Below are positions 1-9,414 of a stretch of 64,000 bases of DNA, in pieces. The DNA is taken from NCBI RefSeq assembly GCF_900096955.1, contig NZ_FMYL01000004.1:169940-233939 (forward strand). The letters run 5' to 3'. Source of the stretch: Acinetobacter boissieri. GTDB taxonomy: Bacteria; Pseudomonadota; Gammaproteobacteria; Pseudomonadales; Moraxellaceae. Numbering within the stretch: the stretch's first letter is position 1; each line of letters starts with the position of its first letter. The notes beneath the pieces were generated by a model. It was given only the letters and a program-made list of their open reading frames with translations, was not told where the DNA came from and ran no database searches. A program made the position numbers and the translations under genes.

Positions 1-867
1 CTGGGCAAAAGGAACTTGGTAATTTTCTTTCACATCAATGACCTGATACTCATGTAAACCACCGCTAGATACATGAATATATGCCACGCCCAATTGTTCT
101 AAGACTTGTGATAACTGCACAGTTGACTCAACATCCCAGCTTTCAACCTGCATCCAATCTGTTGCAGACACACGCACACCCACAGGGAAATAATCAGGTA
201 CTGCATTTTTTATGGCTTGAAAAGTTTCTAACACCATACGCATGCGGTTTTCTAATGAGCCACCATATTCGTCGGTACGATGGTTCGACAACGGCGATAA
301 AAACTGATGTAACAAATAACCATGTGCTGCATGTAACTCAATTAAAGCAAAGCCTGCATCTACTGCACGTTTAGCTGCATCTACAAAATCTTGTTGAATG
401 GCTTTAATCTCTTTAATACTTAACTCATGAGGAGCAACATCATCCGATACAAAAGGAATTGGACTTGGTGCAACAGTTTCCCAACCCAATACATCTTCAG
501 CTTTAATTTGACCACGCCCTTTCCAAGGCACTTCGGTCGATGCTTTACGTCCTGCATGTGCCAACTGAATAGCAAATGGCATTGGTGAAAGAGCGCTTAT
601 TTTATGCAATAGCTCTTTCATGGCTTCGCCTTGCCCATCATTCCATAAGCCTAGATCTGCATAGCTAATTCGCCCAGCGGGGTTAACTGCTGTGGCTTCT
701 ATAATACACATGCCTGCACCAGAAAGTGCATAACTTGCCCATTGTTGCTCATGCCAGTAACTCAGTTTACCTGTTTCAGTTGCTGTATATTGACACATGG
801 GTGCAATAATAATTTTATTTTCTAAAGTTAATGAATCGAACGCAATAGATTGAAATAACTCACTCAT
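1..867 (-). CDS. Old Yellow Enzyme family NADH:flavin oxidoreductase (3' end outside window)
   Basis: This is an FMN-dependent ene-reductase of the Old Yellow Enzyme, YqjM-like branch, which reduces activated C=C bonds with NAD(P)H. The 289 visible codons are open to base 1, so the C-terminus lies outside the window. Visible family features are the N-terminal IIIAPMCQY segment, the QLAHAGRKAS segment with its conserved His and Arg, the active-site-type LHAAHGYLLHQFLSP stretch and NHRTDEYGGSLENR. The start ATG at 867 follows an AGAGG-like ribosome site in the sequence upstream. It is transcribed away from the window. The TonB receptor gene upstream on the same strand ends 33 bases away. The physiological substrate cannot be read from the sequence. 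Confidence 0.9.
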   Translation of the reverse strand, partial: MSELFQSIAFDSLTLENKIIIAPMCQYTATETGKLSYWHEQQWASYALSGAGMCIIEATAVNPAGRISYADLGLWNDGQGEAMKELLHKISALSPMPFAIQLAHAGRKASTEVPWKGRGQIKAEDVLGWETVAPSPIPFVSDDVAPHELSIKEIKAIQQDFVDAAKRAVDAGFALIELHAAHGYLLHQFLSPLSNHRTDEYGGSLENRMRMVLETFQAIKNAVPDYFPVGVRVSATDWMQVESWDVESTVQLSQVLEQLGVAYIHVSSGGLHEYQVIDVKENYQVPFAQ

Positions 868-899
868 ATACAACCTCTTTTCATAATAAAAATAAAGGA

Positions 900-3017
900 T
901 TAAAAGGGTTTTGTAATGCTTAGACCTGCACTCCAATTTCTCCCATCTGCGGGCTCAAAATAGCGTCCATTTCCATCGTTTACAATCACAGAGCCAACAT
1001 AATGACGATTAAAAACATTATCTAAACGTGCATAGGTATTTAATGACCAATCTTTAATTTTGTAACGATATCCCATATTCAGTGCTGTGACGACATAGCT
1101 TGGGGCTGTATCCGAGTTTTGGTCATCTACATAAATTTTATCCATATAGCGCACATCTACACCAGTATAAAAACCCATATCAGGTTGCCATGCCAAACTT
1201 GCATAGGCTTGATTTTTTGCAACGCCAGGAATATACGTCCCTTTATTTATTCGAGCTAAACTGCCTTTTGCAGGAATGTCTGCATTAAATGTGGCATCTA
1301 AATAGCTATAACTCGCACGGGCAGTTAGGTCTTGCCACAGTTTTTTATTCCAACTCAGCTCTACACCTTCACGTAACGTTTGATCTGCATTACGAAATGT
1401 AGCACGACCATCTAATGTACCTGCTGAAACTATGTCATTTTTTGTACGAGCTTGAAACGCTGCAAGGGTAAAGAAGCCGAAAGTATTGTCTGTTTTCAAA
1501 CCGACTTCATAGTTATCGCTGCTTGATGCCAACAAATCAAAGTTAAATCCAGACTTGCCATCAGTTCGATACGCCATTTCAGTAAATGTTGGCGTTTCAA
1601 AGCCTTTGGCATAACTTGCATATGCCGTAAGCTGAGGCAGAATCTGCCAGCTTAACGCTGCCGATGGCAATACTTTATTATATTTGGTCTTGCCACTATC
1701 ATTCGGATTAGTCGCAGTCACATAGTGGTCTTTAGATTCATAATGTACATTGCTATAACGTACTCCCGTGTCTAAACGCCATGTCGGTAAAAACTGCCAA
1801 GAGGCTTGCATGTATGGATCGACATTCCACAACGTATTATTTTCATCACGGCGCAACTTACCCAATACACCCAACTGATTACCAATAAAGTTTTCATAGC
1901 CTTTTCGACTTTCATTCATAGCATCAATTGCCACACCAATATTGAGTGTGGTCTTAGGCAATAAATCACGCCCCGTCCAACGTAAATCTGTACCATAATA
2001 ATTACGGCTAAAGTCAATCACACCACCTGCATGTTTAGGATTGGTTTGTGTCGCCTTGGGAATAGACTGATATTGTGTGACTTCACGTTGGCCAACATAC
2101 CCCATCACTGAAATAGATTGGTGATCTGTCAGCGGTTTATCCCATGTCGCACCTGTTTGTAGCTGTTCTACAGCTTTGCGAGTATTAAACGTATATGCAG
2201 ATGTCACCGCTTGTTTGGCATTTTTCAACCAGTCTTGACGGGTTAGGCCCATTGGATCTGCTGCATTAATTTTGGTGTAATTGGTGACCCAATTAATTTT
2301 ACTGCCATCATCTAAATGCCATGTCAGCTTGGCATTATTTTGTACTTTATCTGCTTCGCTATGATCACGAAATCCATTGGTATTAAAATAAGAAGAACTG
2401 ATCACGTATGCAGGCTGAGACGCTGTCTTTGCACCGCCCTGTAAAATTATATTCGATTGATTACTGCCATGACTGCCACCGCCATAGTTAACCGCCACAC
2501 TATCTGGGCCCGTTCCTTCTTTGGTCGTGGTTAACAATGTACCACCCGATGAATTACCATACAGTGATGAAAATGCACCAGTAAGTACTTCAACATGATC
2601 TAAACTATTTAAGTCAATATTTGAGGTTTGACCCTGCCCATCTGGCATGGTAGAAGGAATACCATCAACATAAATACGAATCCCTCTCACCCCAAATGTA
2701 GAGCGTGCGCCAAAACCACGCATAGATAATTGCAAGTCTTGCGCATAGTTTTGACGATTATTCAGCTGTAAACTTGGGACACCTTGCACCACTTCTGTCA
2801 GGTTTACACCAAGGCTATTTTTATTTTTTGGCGCATCAATTCGGTACACTGAAGCAGGTGTATTTAAATAATCTGTATTTGTACGTGTCGCCTCAACCAA
2901 AATGGTTGCTAGGGTTTCTACATGTGTTGTAGGCGTATCTGCATAAATAGATTGGGCAATACAAGACGCAAGTAAAGCCAAAGTAATGTTGTATCTTTTT
3001 TGAGATGACGATGACAT
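900..3017 (-). CDS. TonB-dependent outer membrane receptor
   Basis: A 705-residue outer membrane receptor that would import a metal chelate or similar ligand using TonB energy. It has a signal peptide (about residues 1-26), a TonB-box-like ATILVEATR segment, then a plug domain (about 50-165) with the typical SMRGFGARSTFGVRGIRIYVDGIP motif, and a long beta-barrel. The protein ends in a terminal Phe (ITKPF), as outer membrane barrels usually do. The plug resembles iron(III)-siderophore and dicitrate receptors, but the ligand is not determined. It is followed by the flavin oxidoreductase gene on the same strand. A half Fur-box-like sequence lies just before the start, so iron control is plausible but unproven. 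Confidence 0.9.
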   Translation of the reverse strand: MSSSSQKRYNITLALLASCIAQSIYADTPTTHVETLATILVEATRTNTDYLNTPASVYRIDAPKNKNSLGVNLTEVVQGVPSLQLNNRQNYAQDLQLSMRGFGARSTFGVRGIRIYVDGIPSTMPDGQGQTSNIDLNSLDHVEVLTGAFSSLYGNSSGGTLLTTTKEGTGPDSVAVNYGGGSHGSNQSNIILQGGAKTASQPAYVISSSYFNTNGFRDHSEADKVQNNAKLTWHLDDGSKINWVTNYTKINAADPMGLTRQDWLKNAKQAVTSAYTFNTRKAVEQLQTGATWDKPLTDHQSISVMGYVGQREVTQYQSIPKATQTNPKHAGGVIDFSRNYYGTDLRWTGRDLLPKTTLNIGVAIDAMNESRKGYENFIGNQLGVLGKLRRDENNTLWNVDPYMQASWQFLPTWRLDTGVRYSNVHYESKDHYVTATNPNDSGKTKYNKVLPSAALSWQILPQLTAYASYAKGFETPTFTEMAYRTDGKSGFNFDLLASSSDNYEVGLKTDNTFGFFTLAAFQARTKNDIVSAGTLDGRATFRNADQTLREGVELSWNKKLWQDLTARASYSYLDATFNADIPAKGSLARINKGTYIPGVAKNQAYASLAWQPDMGFYTGVDVRYMDKIYVDDQNSDTAPSYVVTALNMGYRYKIKDWSLNTYARLDNVFNRHYVGSVIVNDGNGRYFEPADGRNWSAGLSITKPF

Positions 3018-3027
3018 TATTTTTTCC

Positions 3028-3038
3028 TAATCATTATC
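3028..3038 (-). promoter_or_regulatory. Partial Fur-box-like sequence upstream of the TonB receptor
   Basis: On the minus strand the bases read GATAATGATTA. The first nine match one half of the 19-bp Fur consensus; the second half is not matched. It lies about 10 bases before the receptor start. A half match in an AT-rich region can occur by chance. Confidence 0.25.
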
Positions 3039-3159
3039 TGTCATAATATAAATTGCTACCGAGTATAGCAGGCATTAGGCAGATAAATCAGTACTCATTC
3101 CCTCTAGAAAACGAAGCATGCTAAAATAACTGACTCTATTTAAATCATCTCTCACCAAT

Positions 3160-3972
3160 ATGCCAGAGCTTCCTGAAGTCGAAACGACTAAAAATAGTTT
3201 AACCCCATTACTTCAACAAAAAGTTATGGCTATTACGGTGTATCAACCCAAATTACGTTGGCCCATTCCTTCAGATTTAGAACAACTGATCGGCAAACGA
3301 CTCACTGAGCTATCACGGCGTTCTAAATATATTTTTGCGCAGTTTGAAGAAAAAAATATGCTATGGCACTTAGGCATGTCTGGAAGTTTTAGACTATGTA
3401 AATTTGATGAGCCGTTACGCAAACACGATCACTTTGTTATTCGTTTTGAAAACTTAGAGTTACGTTACCATGACCCAAGGCGTTTTGGCTGTATTTTATG
3501 GTTAGATGAATACGCTCAAGAAAAACTCATTGCCCCACTTGGCCCTGAACCACTCAGTACTGCATTTAATGCAGACTATCTGAAAAACGCACTACAACGT
3601 AAAAAAACAGCCATTAAAGTTGCCATCATGGATAATCATGTTGTAGTTGGTGTCGGAAATATTTATGCCACAGAAAGTCTATTTAATTTAGGTATTCACC
3701 CTTCGCAATCTGCAAATACACTCACAATCCAACAAATTGAACAACTCACTGTAGAAATTAAGCGTATTCTTGCACAAGCCATACAGCTAGGTGGTTCTAC
3801 CTTAAGAGACTATACCAATGCAATGGGTGAAAATGGCTATTTTCAACAAACGCTCTTAGCTTACGGACGCGCAGGTGAAATGTGTGTGAACTGTGAAACC
3901 ACATTGGAAAATATCAAACTTGGACAGCGTGCAAGCGTATTTTGTCCACAATGCCAACCCCTCAAAGCATAG
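3160..3972 (+). CDS. mutM: Formamidopyrimidine-DNA glycosylase
   Basis: This is a bifunctional base-excision repair enzyme that removes 8-oxoguanine and formamidopyrimidine and nicks the abasic site. The N-terminus reads PELPEVE, giving the catalytic Pro and Glu once Met is removed. Family motifs HLGMSG, HDPRRFG and GVGNIYATE are present. The C-terminus is a CxxC...CxxC zinc finger (CVNCETT then CPQC) with the conserved Arg in the hairpin. At 270 residues it has the normal family length. ppiC starts 8 bases downstream, so the two are probably cotranscribed and end at the hairpin near 4280. Confidence 0.97.
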   Translation: MPELPEVETTKNSLTPLLQQKVMAITVYQPKLRWPIPSDLEQLIGKRLTELSRRSKYIFAQFEEKNMLWHLGMSGSFRLCKFDEPLRKHDHFVIRFENLELRYHDPRRFGCILWLDEYAQEKLIAPLGPEPLSTAFNADYLKNALQRKKTAIKVAIMDNHVVVGVGNIYATESLFNLGIHPSQSANTLTIQQIEQLTVEIKRILAQAIQLGGSTLRDYTNAMGENGYFQQTLLAYGRAGEMCVNCETTLENIKLGQRASVFCPQCQPLKA

Positions 3973-3980
3973 GTAAATTT

Positions 3981-4268
3981 ATGAGCACTGCCATTGTTCG
4001 CCATATTTTGGTGAAAGATCTCACACTTGCCCAACAACTCAAACAAAAACTTGCCGATGGTGCAGATTTTGCCAAACTCGCCAAACAGCACTCAACATGT
4101 AACTCAGCAAAACGTGGTGGTGAATTAGGTGAAGTTAAAAAAGGACAACTTGTTACCGTCATTGATAAATTAGTTTTTTCTGCCCCTGAAAAAACCATTC
4201 AAGGGCCTATTAAAAGTAAATTTGGCTATCATTTAGTTGAAGTCAAATTTCGTATGTCTCATTTTTAA
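3981..4268 (+). CDS. ppiC: Parvulin-type peptidyl-prolyl isomerase
   Basis: A 95-residue stand-alone parvulin domain with no signal peptide, so it is cytoplasmic. It would catalyse cis-trans isomerisation of X-Pro bonds. Family landmarks are HILVKD at the N-terminus, GADFAKLAKQHS, KRGGELGE and the C-terminal FGYHLVEV. Length and motifs match E. coli PpiC (93 residues). I chose the ATG at 3981 because upstream TTG and ATG codons in frame (3942, 3951) overlap mutM and would add residues unrelated to the family. It follows mutM by 8 bases. Confidence 0.93.
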   Translation: MSTAIVRHILVKDLTLAQQLKQKLADGADFAKLAKQHSTCNSAKRGGELGEVKKGQLVTVIDKLVFSAPEKTIQGPIKSKFGYHLVEVKFRMSHF

Positions 4269-4279
4269 ATATAAAAAAA

Positions 4280-4297
4280 GCCACCTAAGCAGGTGGC
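4280..4297. terminator. Bidirectional terminator between ppiC and mscL
   Basis: A perfect stem GCCACCT/AGGTGGC with a 4-base loop, flanked by an A-run on the left and TTT on the right. It can stop ppiC from the left and mscL from the right. Confidence 0.85.
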
Positions 4298-4314
4298 CTT
4301 TAAAAATCAATCAA

Positions 4315-4752
4315 TTATGCATCTTTACGTTTCAATTCATCACGAATTTCACGTAATAATTGAATATCTTCTGGTGTAGGTGCTGGTTTAGCAGGTGCAG
4401 CCTCTTCTTTACGGCGCATTTTGTTAATTAAGCGTACCATCATAAATACAACAAAAGCTAAAATAATAAAGTTAATAAATATCGTAATAAAATTACCATA
4501 GCTGAGTACGTTAATTCCTGCTTTTTGTAATTCAGCAAGGGACTGTAAATTATTTGGGTTTTGACCAAGCACAATAAATTTTTGAGTGAAGTCAACGCCG
4601 CCGCCAGTGATCACACTAATCAAAGGCATAAAAATATCTTTAACTAAAGAATCTACAATTTTACCAAAAGCGCCACCAATGATCACACCAATTGCTAAGT
4701 CAATCATATTACCTTTGATTGCAAACTCACGAAATTCTTTCATGATGCTCAT
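4315..4752 (-). CDS. mscL: Large-conductance mechanosensitive channel
   Basis: A 145-residue inner membrane protein that forms the homopentameric emergency-release channel opened by membrane tension. The N-terminal amphipathic helix ([12 protein letters not shown]) leads into the first membrane helix ([21 protein letters not shown]), with the glycine and alanine packing residues seen in MscL gates. A periplasmic loop and a second membrane helix ([18 protein letters not shown]) follow, then a charged C-terminal helix ending in DELKRKDA. Length is close to E. coli MscL (136). It is monocistronic and shares a terminator with the convergent ppiC. Confidence 0.97.
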   Translation of the reverse strand: MSIMKEFREFAIKGNMIDLAIGVIIGGAFGKIVDSLVKDIFMPLISVITGGGVDFTQKFIVLGQNPNNLQSLAELQKAGINVLSYGNFITIFINFIILAFVVFMMVRLINKMRRKEEAAPAKPAPTPEDIQLLREIRDELKRKDA

Positions 4753-4895
4753 AATTCATTACTCCAATATTATTATCTGTTATACAGGCTTAACCTGATT
4801 TTTTAAAAATTGTGAACTTTCAGCAATTAAACCATGTTTATATTGTAAATAAAAAAAATACATACATGAAATATACAAATATAATTACAAAAAAA

Positions 4896-4912
4896 GCCAT
4901 CACGAAGATGGC
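4896..4912. terminator. Terminator downstream of typA
   Basis: Stem GCCATC/GATGGC with a 5-base loop, A-run before and T-run after. It lies 28 bases beyond the typA stop codon and works on either strand. Confidence 0.85.
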
Positions 4913-4939
4913 TTTTTTATGGAATAAGTCATTTAAATA

Positions 4940-6778
4940 TTACTTACCACGATTACGCTTACGCTCGTTTTCAGTTAAATAACGCTTACGTACACGAATC
5001 GATTTTGGTGTTACTTCAACCAACTCGTCGTCTTCAATAAACTCAAGCGCTTGCTCAAGTGTCATACGAATTGCAGGTGTTAACGTTAATGCTTCATCTG
5101 TACCAGATGCACGCATGTTTGTTAATTGTTTTGCTTTTGTTGGGTTTACAGTCATGTCGTCAGAACGTGAGTTAATACCCACAATCATACCTTCATACAC
5201 TTCCAACTGTGGTTCAGCAAATAGACGACCACGATCTTGTAATGTAAACAAAGCAAATGCTAAGCATGTGCCGTTAACCATTGAAACAAGTACACCATTT
5301 TGACGTTTCGCAACTGAACCTTGTTTAGCAGGGCCATAATGCGAGAAGCTTGACGTCATAATACCTGAACCAGAAGTAATGGTTAGGAATTCCGAACGGA
5401 AACCAATCAAACCACGTGATGGAACAGTCGCTTCAATACGCATACGACCTTTACCATCAAGCTCCATGTTGGTCATTTCACCTTTACGGTGACCCATTTG
5501 CTCCATAATCGAACCTTGATGCTGTTCTTCAACATCAAATGTTACGTTTTCATACGGCTCTTCAATTTTACCATCTACTTCTTTCATGATCACTTCAGGA
5601 CGAGAAACACCCATCTCAAAGCCTTCACGGCGCATGTTTTCAATTAAAACAGATAAATGAAGTTCACCACGACCAGATACTTTAAAGCGGTCTGGACTGT
5701 CTGTATCTTCTACACGTAATGCAACGTTGTGAATCAACTCACGGTCTAAACGCTCACGAATATTACGTGAAGTCACAAACTTACCTTCACGACCAGCAAA
5801 CGGTGAATTGTTTACTTGGAACGTCATAGATACTGTTGGCTCATCTACAGACAACGGTGGTAATGCTTCAACAGCTTTCGGATCACAAATGGTGTCTGAA
5901 ATGTTTAGTGCATCAATACCTGTAATACATACAATATCACCAGCGCCAGCAGATTCAACGTCTATACGCTCTAAACCATGGTAGCCCATGATTTTTAAGA
6001 TACGACCGTTACGTGTCTTACCTTCTTTATCAATCACAGTCACTTGAGTGTTCAGTTTTACTGAACCACGCTGAATACGACCAACACCAATCACACCAAC
6101 AAAGTTGTTGTAATCAAGTGAAGAAATTTGCATTTGGAATGGACCATCTGCATCTACTTTTGGTGGCTCTACAATATCAACAATCGTTTCAAACAACGGT
6201 GTCATATCTGGTGCTAAGTTATCTACTTCGCGGCCAGCAATACCATTTAGACCTGATGCATAAACAACTGGGAAATCAAGCTGTTCATCGCTTGCACCGA
6301 GGTTGTCAAATAAATCAAATACTTGATCCATCACCCAATCAGGACGCGCGCCCGGACGGTCAACTTTGTTTAATACAACAATTGGCTTTAGACCACGAGC
6401 AAAAGCTTTAGACGTTACAAAGCGTGTTTGTGGCATTGGGCCATCTTGTGAATCTACAAGAAGTAGTACACAGTCAACCATAGACATTACACGTTCAACC
6501 TCACCACCGAAGTCGGCGTGTCCTGGGGTATCTACAATGTTAATGCGGTAAGTCGTATCTGTACGCTTGTCTAACCAAGTGATAGATGTGTTTTTAGCAA
6601 GAATGGTAATACCACGCTCACTCTCAAGCGCATTCGAGTCCATGACACGCTCAATCTCGCCTGCACGATCACCTAAAGCACCTGATTGTTGAAGAAGTTT
6701 ATCAACCAAAGTTGTTTTACCATGGTCGACGTGCGCAATAATTGCAATATTACGGAGATTTTTAATATCTGATGACAT
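4940..6778 (-). CDS. typA: Translational GTPase TypA/BipA
   Basis: A 612-residue ribosome-associated GTPase of the EF-G/LepA superfamily, linked in other bacteria to 50S assembly, cold growth and stress responses. G motifs are visible: [10 protein letters not shown] (G1), RGITI (G2), DTPGHADF (G3), NKVDR (G4). EF-G-like domains follow, and the BipA-specific C-terminus carries [13 protein letters not shown] and the basic tail [13 protein letters not shown] place the start at 6778 ([10 protein letters not shown]). An in-frame upstream start at 6856 would add 26 hydrophobic residues that E. coli TypA (607 residues) does not have. Confidence 0.96.
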   Translation of the reverse strand: MSSDIKNLRNIAIIAHVDHGKTTLVDKLLQQSGALGDRAGEIERVMDSNALESERGITILAKNTSITWLDKRTDTTYRINIVDTPGHADFGGEVERVMSMVDCVLLLVDSQDGPMPQTRFVTSKAFARGLKPIVVLNKVDRPGARPDWVMDQVFDLFDNLGASDEQLDFPVVYASGLNGIAGREVDNLAPDMTPLFETIVDIVEPPKVDADGPFQMQISSLDYNNFVGVIGVGRIQRGSVKLNTQVTVIDKEGKTRNGRILKIMGYHGLERIDVESAGAGDIVCITGIDALNISDTICDPKAVEALPPLSVDEPTVSMTFQVNNSPFAGREGKFVTSRNIRERLDRELIHNVALRVEDTDSPDRFKVSGRGELHLSVLIENMRREGFEMGVSRPEVIMKEVDGKIEEPYENVTFDVEEQHQGSIMEQMGHRKGEMTNMELDGKGRMRIEATVPSRGLIGFRSEFLTITSGSGIMTSSFSHYGPAKQGSVAKRQNGVLVSMVNGTCLAFALFTLQDRGRLFAEPQLEVYEGMIVGINSRSDDMTVNPTKAKQLTNMRASGTDEALTLTPAIRMTLEQALEFIEDDELVEVTPKSIRVRKRYLTENERKRNRGK

Positions 6779-6849
6779 GAATTTCGGTACGCCTAAAATT
6801 TGAGGGCAAATTATACAAAAAAACACTACCATTGAGTAGTGACATTTTA

Positions 6850-6877
6850 TTGACAATTACACTTTTTTAAGTTCAAT
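6850..6877 (+). promoter_or_regulatory. Candidate sigma-70 promoter for the xanP-like gene
   Basis: A consensus -35 TTGACA at 6850-6855 is followed after 16 bases by TTCAAT (4 of 6 bases of the -10 consensus) at 6872-6877. Transcription would begin about 65 bases before the permease start. Confidence 0.35.
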
Positions 6878-6948
6878 CACATGTTTTATTTTGTAAAGAC
6901 ATGTAAGTCGATTAGAATAACGACTCATAAACTATACCACACTTTTCT

Positions 6949-8316
6949 ATGTCTGACCCATTATCACCACATAAAGACGATTCATCCGAGTTAATTCTTC
7001 ATTTAAATGAGCGCCCAAAAGTATCTGTGACGCTACTTGCAGCCTTACAGCATTTATTTGCGATAATTGTTCCTATTTTAACTCCAGGTCTTTTAATCTG
7101 TGGAGCCCTTAAAGTTCCTGCACACGAAACGACCATGATTTTATCTATGTCACTGGTTATTTCAGGAATTGCCACCTTTTTACAATGTAAAAAAGTTGGC
7201 CCTTTAGGTGCTGGGTTACTCATTGTACAAGGAACAAGCTTTAATTTTATTGGCCCCATTATGGCCATCGGAAGCTTAATGATCGCCAACGGCACACCTT
7301 ATCAACACGTGATGGCTGCTATTTTTGGCGTAGTGATTGCCGGTGCGTTTATTGAAATGGGCGTATCTCGTATTTTACCTTGGATTAAAAAGCTGATTAC
7401 ACCTTTAGTTACAGGTGTGGTGGTATTACTGATTGGCCTAACGCTGGTCAAGGAAGGCCTCATTAGTATGGGCGGTGGCTACGGTGCCATGGCTGATGGT
7501 TCTTTTGCTAACGCTGATAACTTACTGATGTCATGTTTTGTATTGGCACTCATTATTATTTTAAATCGCACTCGTATTATTTGGCTCAAAAGTGCGTCTT
7601 TATTTATTGCACTGGTGGCCGGCTATATTTTAGCTGGTCTACTTGGTCACTTAAATTTTACGTCCTTCTACAATGCACCTACATTTCAGCTACCAACACC
7701 ACTACACTTTGGCATTTCATTTGATTGGTCACTATTTATTCCACTGGCATTTATTTATCTCGTCACCTCATTAGAAGCCATTGGTGACATTACTGCAACC
7801 AGTAAAGTCTCTCAGCAACCTGTAAGCGGTCCAATTTGGATGCAACGTATTAAAGGTGGTGTATTGGTCAATGGTGTAAACTCATTTATTGCAGGCATAT
7901 TTAATACCTTCCCAAGTTCTGTATTTGCACAAAATAATGGGGTGATTCAAATTACAGGCGTTGCTAGCCGTTATGTAGGGCTTTTTATTGCTGGAATGCT
8001 CATTATTTTAGGACTATTTCCTAAAATCGCAGGCATTATTCAAGCGGTACCACAAGCGGTTTTAGGTGGTGCAGTCATTGTCATGTTTGGTGCTGTCGCG
8101 GCTTCTGGCATTAATATTTTAGCCAGTACAAAACTTGACCGTAGAGCATTACTTATTATTGCTGTGGCATTGGCTTTAGGTTTAGGCATTTCTCAAGTCC
8201 CTGACTTCTTAAAGCACATGCCTGAGCTCATGCGTAACATTTTTAGCTCAGGTGTTGCTACAGGCGGTATTGCTGCACTTATTTTAAATATTATCTTGCC
8301 TGAAAATAACGAATAA
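6949..8316 (+). CDS. xanP: NCS2 family xanthine permease (XanP-like)
   Basis: A 455-residue inner membrane proton symporter for purine bases, with about 14 predicted membrane segments. The NCS2 signature is clear: QHLFA near residue 30, the glutamate-containing TSLEAIGD segment, and FPSSVFAQNNGVIQITGVASR, which is closest to the XanP/XanQ xanthine branch and not the uracil branch. Length agrees with E. coli XanP (463). It stands alone between typA (divergent) and rsmC. I see no purine riboswitch upstream. Exact substrate (xanthine or another purine) is inferred from motif similarity. Confidence 0.85.
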   Translation: MSDPLSPHKDDSSELILHLNERPKVSVTLLAALQHLFAIIVPILTPGLLICGALKVPAHETTMILSMSLVISGIATFLQCKKVGPLGAGLLIVQGTSFNFIGPIMAIGSLMIANGTPYQHVMAAIFGVVIAGAFIEMGVSRILPWIKKLITPLVTGVVVLLIGLTLVKEGLISMGGGYGAMADGSFANADNLLMSCFVLALIIILNRTRIIWLKSASLFIALVAGYILAGLLGHLNFTSFYNAPTFQLPTPLHFGISFDWSLFIPLAFIYLVTSLEAIGDITATSKVSQQPVSGPIWMQRIKGGVLVNGVNSFIAGIFNTFPSSVFAQNNGVIQITGVASRYVGLFIAGMLIILGLFPKIAGIIQAVPQAVLGGAVIVMFGAVAASGINILASTKLDRRALLIIAVALALGLGISQVPDFLKHMPELMRNIFSSGVATGGIAALILNIILPENNE

Positions 8317-8327
8317 AGTACCCTGCC

Positions 8328-8353
8328 CTGCCCAATCAAAAAGCATTGGGCAG
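8328..8353 (+). terminator. Hairpin after the xanP-like gene
   Basis: Perfect 9-bp stem CTGCCCAAT/ATTGGGCAG with an 8-base loop, 12 bases after the permease stop. No clear T-run follows, so intrinsic termination is likely but weak. Confidence 0.5.
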
Positions 8354-8384
8354 TTCACTTATTGCATATATATGAGAGTAAATT

Positions 8385-9392
8385 ATGGATCCACGCAGTG
8401 AGGTTATCTTACGCCAAGAAGCGTATTTAAAAGGAAGAGTTCTTTTTATTAATGCACCCTGTGACCCATTACTCTCACAGCTCAATCAAAATATTGATGC
8501 CAGTATTTGGACATGGAATTTTGCAGACTACGAACAATACAACGCAGATGACCACACTCATTTTGGTATAACACCACCACATCAAGAATATGACCAAGCT
8601 GTCATTTTCGTACCGAAATCTAAAGAATTACTCAACTACGTATTGCATCAAGTCGCTAGTCATTTAGCAAAAGGTTGCCAAATATTTTTAGTGGGTGAAA
8701 AAAAAATTGGGGTTGAACGTGCGGCGAAACAATTGCAAGTCTATGGCAATACATTAAAGTTAGACAGTGCACGACACTGCCAACTTTGGCTCACTCAACT
8801 TGAGCAACCTGTGGCTAAGAAACCCCTTTCAGATTGGGTAAAAACTTACCCTATCAATATAGAACAAGACACACTCAAAATTTGTGCATTACCTGGTGTT
8901 TTTAGTCAAAACCATTTAGATCTAGGAACTGCCGTATTACTACCACAGCTCAAAAATATTACTAAAGGACGTATCGCAGACTTTGGCTGTGGTGCAGGGG
9001 TCATTGCCTGTTATTTAGCAAAGAAAAATAAAAAAAATACAATTTATGCGTTAGATGTTGATGCTTTTGCACTCGAGTCTACAAAAATGACCTTTGAAGC
9101 AAACCAGCTTACTTCACAACTGGAGTGTTGTGCTGTACGTGGTATATCTGATATGCCTTCTGGATTAAATGCAATTGTGAGTAACCCACCATTTCATCAA
9201 GGGGTCAAAACAAATTATGACGTCAGTGAAACGCTGTGCCGTGAAGCCAAACAACATCTAAAAAATCGTGGCGAATTATGGATTGTCGCCAACCGATTTT
9301 TAAACTACGCCCCTCTAATTGAACAATCTTTTGGAACATGCACTGTAAAAACTGATCAAAATGGTTTTAAAGTATTGTATGCCCTCGCGTAA
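8385..9392 (+). CDS. rsmC: 16S rRNA (guanine(1207)-N2)-methyltransferase
   Basis: A 335-residue SAM-dependent enzyme that methylates N2 of G1207 in 16S rRNA within the 30S subunit. Like other RsmC proteins it has a degenerate N-terminal methyltransferase-like half (to about residue 165) and a catalytic C-terminal half. The latter carries the SAM-binding [15 protein letters not shown] motif and the catalytic NPPF motif ([12 protein letters not shown]). The sequence [10 protein letters not shown] near the end is typical of the family. The start ATG at 8385 follows GAGAGTAAATT. lysP begins 22 bases downstream, so cotranscription is likely. Confidence 0.95.
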   Translation: MDPRSEVILRQEAYLKGRVLFINAPCDPLLSQLNQNIDASIWTWNFADYEQYNADDHTHFGITPPHQEYDQAVIFVPKSKELLNYVLHQVASHLAKGCQIFLVGEKKIGVERAAKQLQVYGNTLKLDSARHCQLWLTQLEQPVAKKPLSDWVKTYPINIEQDTLKICALPGVFSQNHLDLGTAVLLPQLKNITKGRIADFGCGAGVIACYLAKKNKKNTIYALDVDAFALESTKMTFEANQLTSQLECCAVRGISDMPSGLNAIVSNPPFHQGVKTNYDVSETLCREAKQHLKNRGELWIVANRFLNYAPLIEQSFGTCTVKTDQNGFKVLYALA

Positions 9393-9414
9393 ATGCAACA
9401 AACAAGGAATTTAG

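Noticed and set aside
6779..6856. N-terminal extension of TypA from an upstream in-frame codon at 6856
   Set aside because: It would add 26 hydrophobic residues not present in TypA homologues. The start at 6778 gives a normal length.
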